Assembly: GCA_900759325.1 (NCBI GenBank)
Contig: CAAEUW010000063.1
Coordinates: 1 to 6,733, forward strand
Direction of reading: 5' to 3'
Source of the DNA: an uncultured Peptostreptococcus sp.
GTDB taxonomy: Bacteria > Bacillota > Clostridia > Peptostreptococcales > Peptostreptococcaceae
Length of the DNA: 6,733 nt
The position numbers were made by a program, and so were the translations under genes. The notes under the pieces are model-generated. The model worked only from the letters and a program-made list of their open reading frames with translations, had not been told where the DNA came from and made no database searches. Below, piece by piece: positions 6,639-6,733 of the stretch (within the stretch, counting starts at the first letter, position 1; every line of letters begins with the position of its first letter).

Positions 6639-6645
6639 ACCTCCT
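6639..6645 (-). promoter_or_regulatory. Ribosome binding site deciding the mleS start
   Basis: On the minus strand AGGAGGT lies 7 bases before ATG (6631-6629), making that the start. An upstream in-frame GTG at 6640 lies inside this site and cannot be used with it. The inverted-repeat identity ends inside this motif, at 6643. Confidence 0.85.
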
Positions 6646-6733
6646 CGTATAATATACTTGTAGTTAAAACTACTTTTTTTCTTTTCTATCCCCTCTTCTT
6701 TGTGGGATAATATTAGTATAGATAGAGGTCGTA
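6643..6733 (-). repeat. Right arm of the 91-bp inverted repeat; mleS leader
   Basis: This is identical to the left arm in opposite orientation and reaches the last base of the window, so the full repeat may be longer. It forms the immediate upstream region of the malolactic gene and carries the first part of its Shine-Dalgarno. Reading towards mleS it contains a TATACT (6720-6715) that could be a -10 with its -35 outside the window, the interrupted dyad (6709-6704 with 6692-6687), an A-rich tract and the GTAGTTTTAACTAC palindrome (6673-6660). Confidence 0.95.
6660..6673. promoter_or_regulatory. 14-bp palindrome upstream of mleS, possible operator
   Basis: GTAGTTTTAACTAC is a perfect 14-bp palindrome about 30 bases before the mleS start, duplicated at 64-77 in the left arm. 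Its size and symmetry fit a homodimeric repressor or activator site. LysR-type MleR controls malolactic genes in lactic acid bacteria, but this palindrome is not an exact T-N11-A LysR box, so the regulator is open. Confidence 0.35.

Noticed and set aside
6632..6640. GTG at 6640 as the mleS start (three extra residues)
   Set aside because: It overlaps the AGGAGGT site. The ATG at 6631 has ideal spacing and gives a length matching known malolactic enzymes.
6649..6654. TATTAT (minus strand) as the -10 of mleS
   Set aside because: Initiation would fall at about 6642, inside the Shine-Dalgarno (6645-6639), and there is no acceptable -35 upstream.
6660..6681. GTAGTTAAAACTAC plus T7 as an outward terminator at the right end
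   Set aside because: The stem is only 5-6 AT-rich pairs with a 2-4 base loop, too weak for termination. The palindrome is better explained as a protein site or a minor leader hairpin.
4..6733. A complete transposon or linear plasmid with terminal inverted repeats
   Set aside because: There is no transposase, recombinase, terminal protein or replication gene, and the content is ordinary metabolism. The arms end at the window edge, so neither termini nor target duplications can be seen.

Overview
The window looks like DNA from a low-GC Gram-positive (Bacillota) bacterium. The Shine-Dalgarno sequences are strong (AGGAGG/AGGAGGT) and well spaced, the intergenic DNA is very AT-rich, and terminators are compact hairpins with T tracts. 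In the plus-strand genes arginine is almost always AGA/AGG, and CTA/ATA codons are frequent. This style resembles anaerobic Gram-positive cocci (Peptoniphilaceae-like), but the genus is an inference.

Layout, left to right: (1) one arm of a perfect 91-bp inverted repeat (4-94); (2) a putative 44-codon small ORF (233-367); (3) a CinD/Frm2-type nitroreductase (441-1013), followed by a large-loop terminator; (4) an RclA-like flavoprotein disulfide reductase (1207-2571) with its own extended -10 promoter and a terminator; (5) a membrane-anchored type-B carboxylesterase (2729-4483), then a 118-aa two-helix membrane protein (4555-4911), probably co-transcribed; (6) a 16-bp perfect-stem terminator (4946-4984) serving both converging transcripts; (7) on the minus strand, a malolactic enzyme gene, mleS-like (5006-6631); (8) the second arm of the inverted repeat (6643-6733), which forms the upstream leader of the malolactic gene.

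Functionally, the left half reads as a redox/electrophile-defence block: an FMN nitroreductase next to an RclA-type NAD(P)H flavoprotein, both from families linked to copper or oxidant stress. The esterase is predicted to face outside the cell. The malolactic enzyme decarboxylates L-malate to L-lactate, which supports acid tolerance and energy conservation when coupled to malate/lactate transport; no transporter or regulator is in the window.

The two most notable observations are the long inverted repeat whose inner end coincides with the malolactic gene's ribosome-binding site, and the sharply different arginine codon choice of that gene (18 of 25 CGN, against 2 of 47 in the three recognised plus-strand enzymes), which points to acquisition from another lineage. 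No transposase, recombinase, CRISPR array, tRNA or rRNA is visible. I do not see convincing evidence of a new multi-gene system; the genes belong mostly to known families and the novelty lies in arrangement and repeats.
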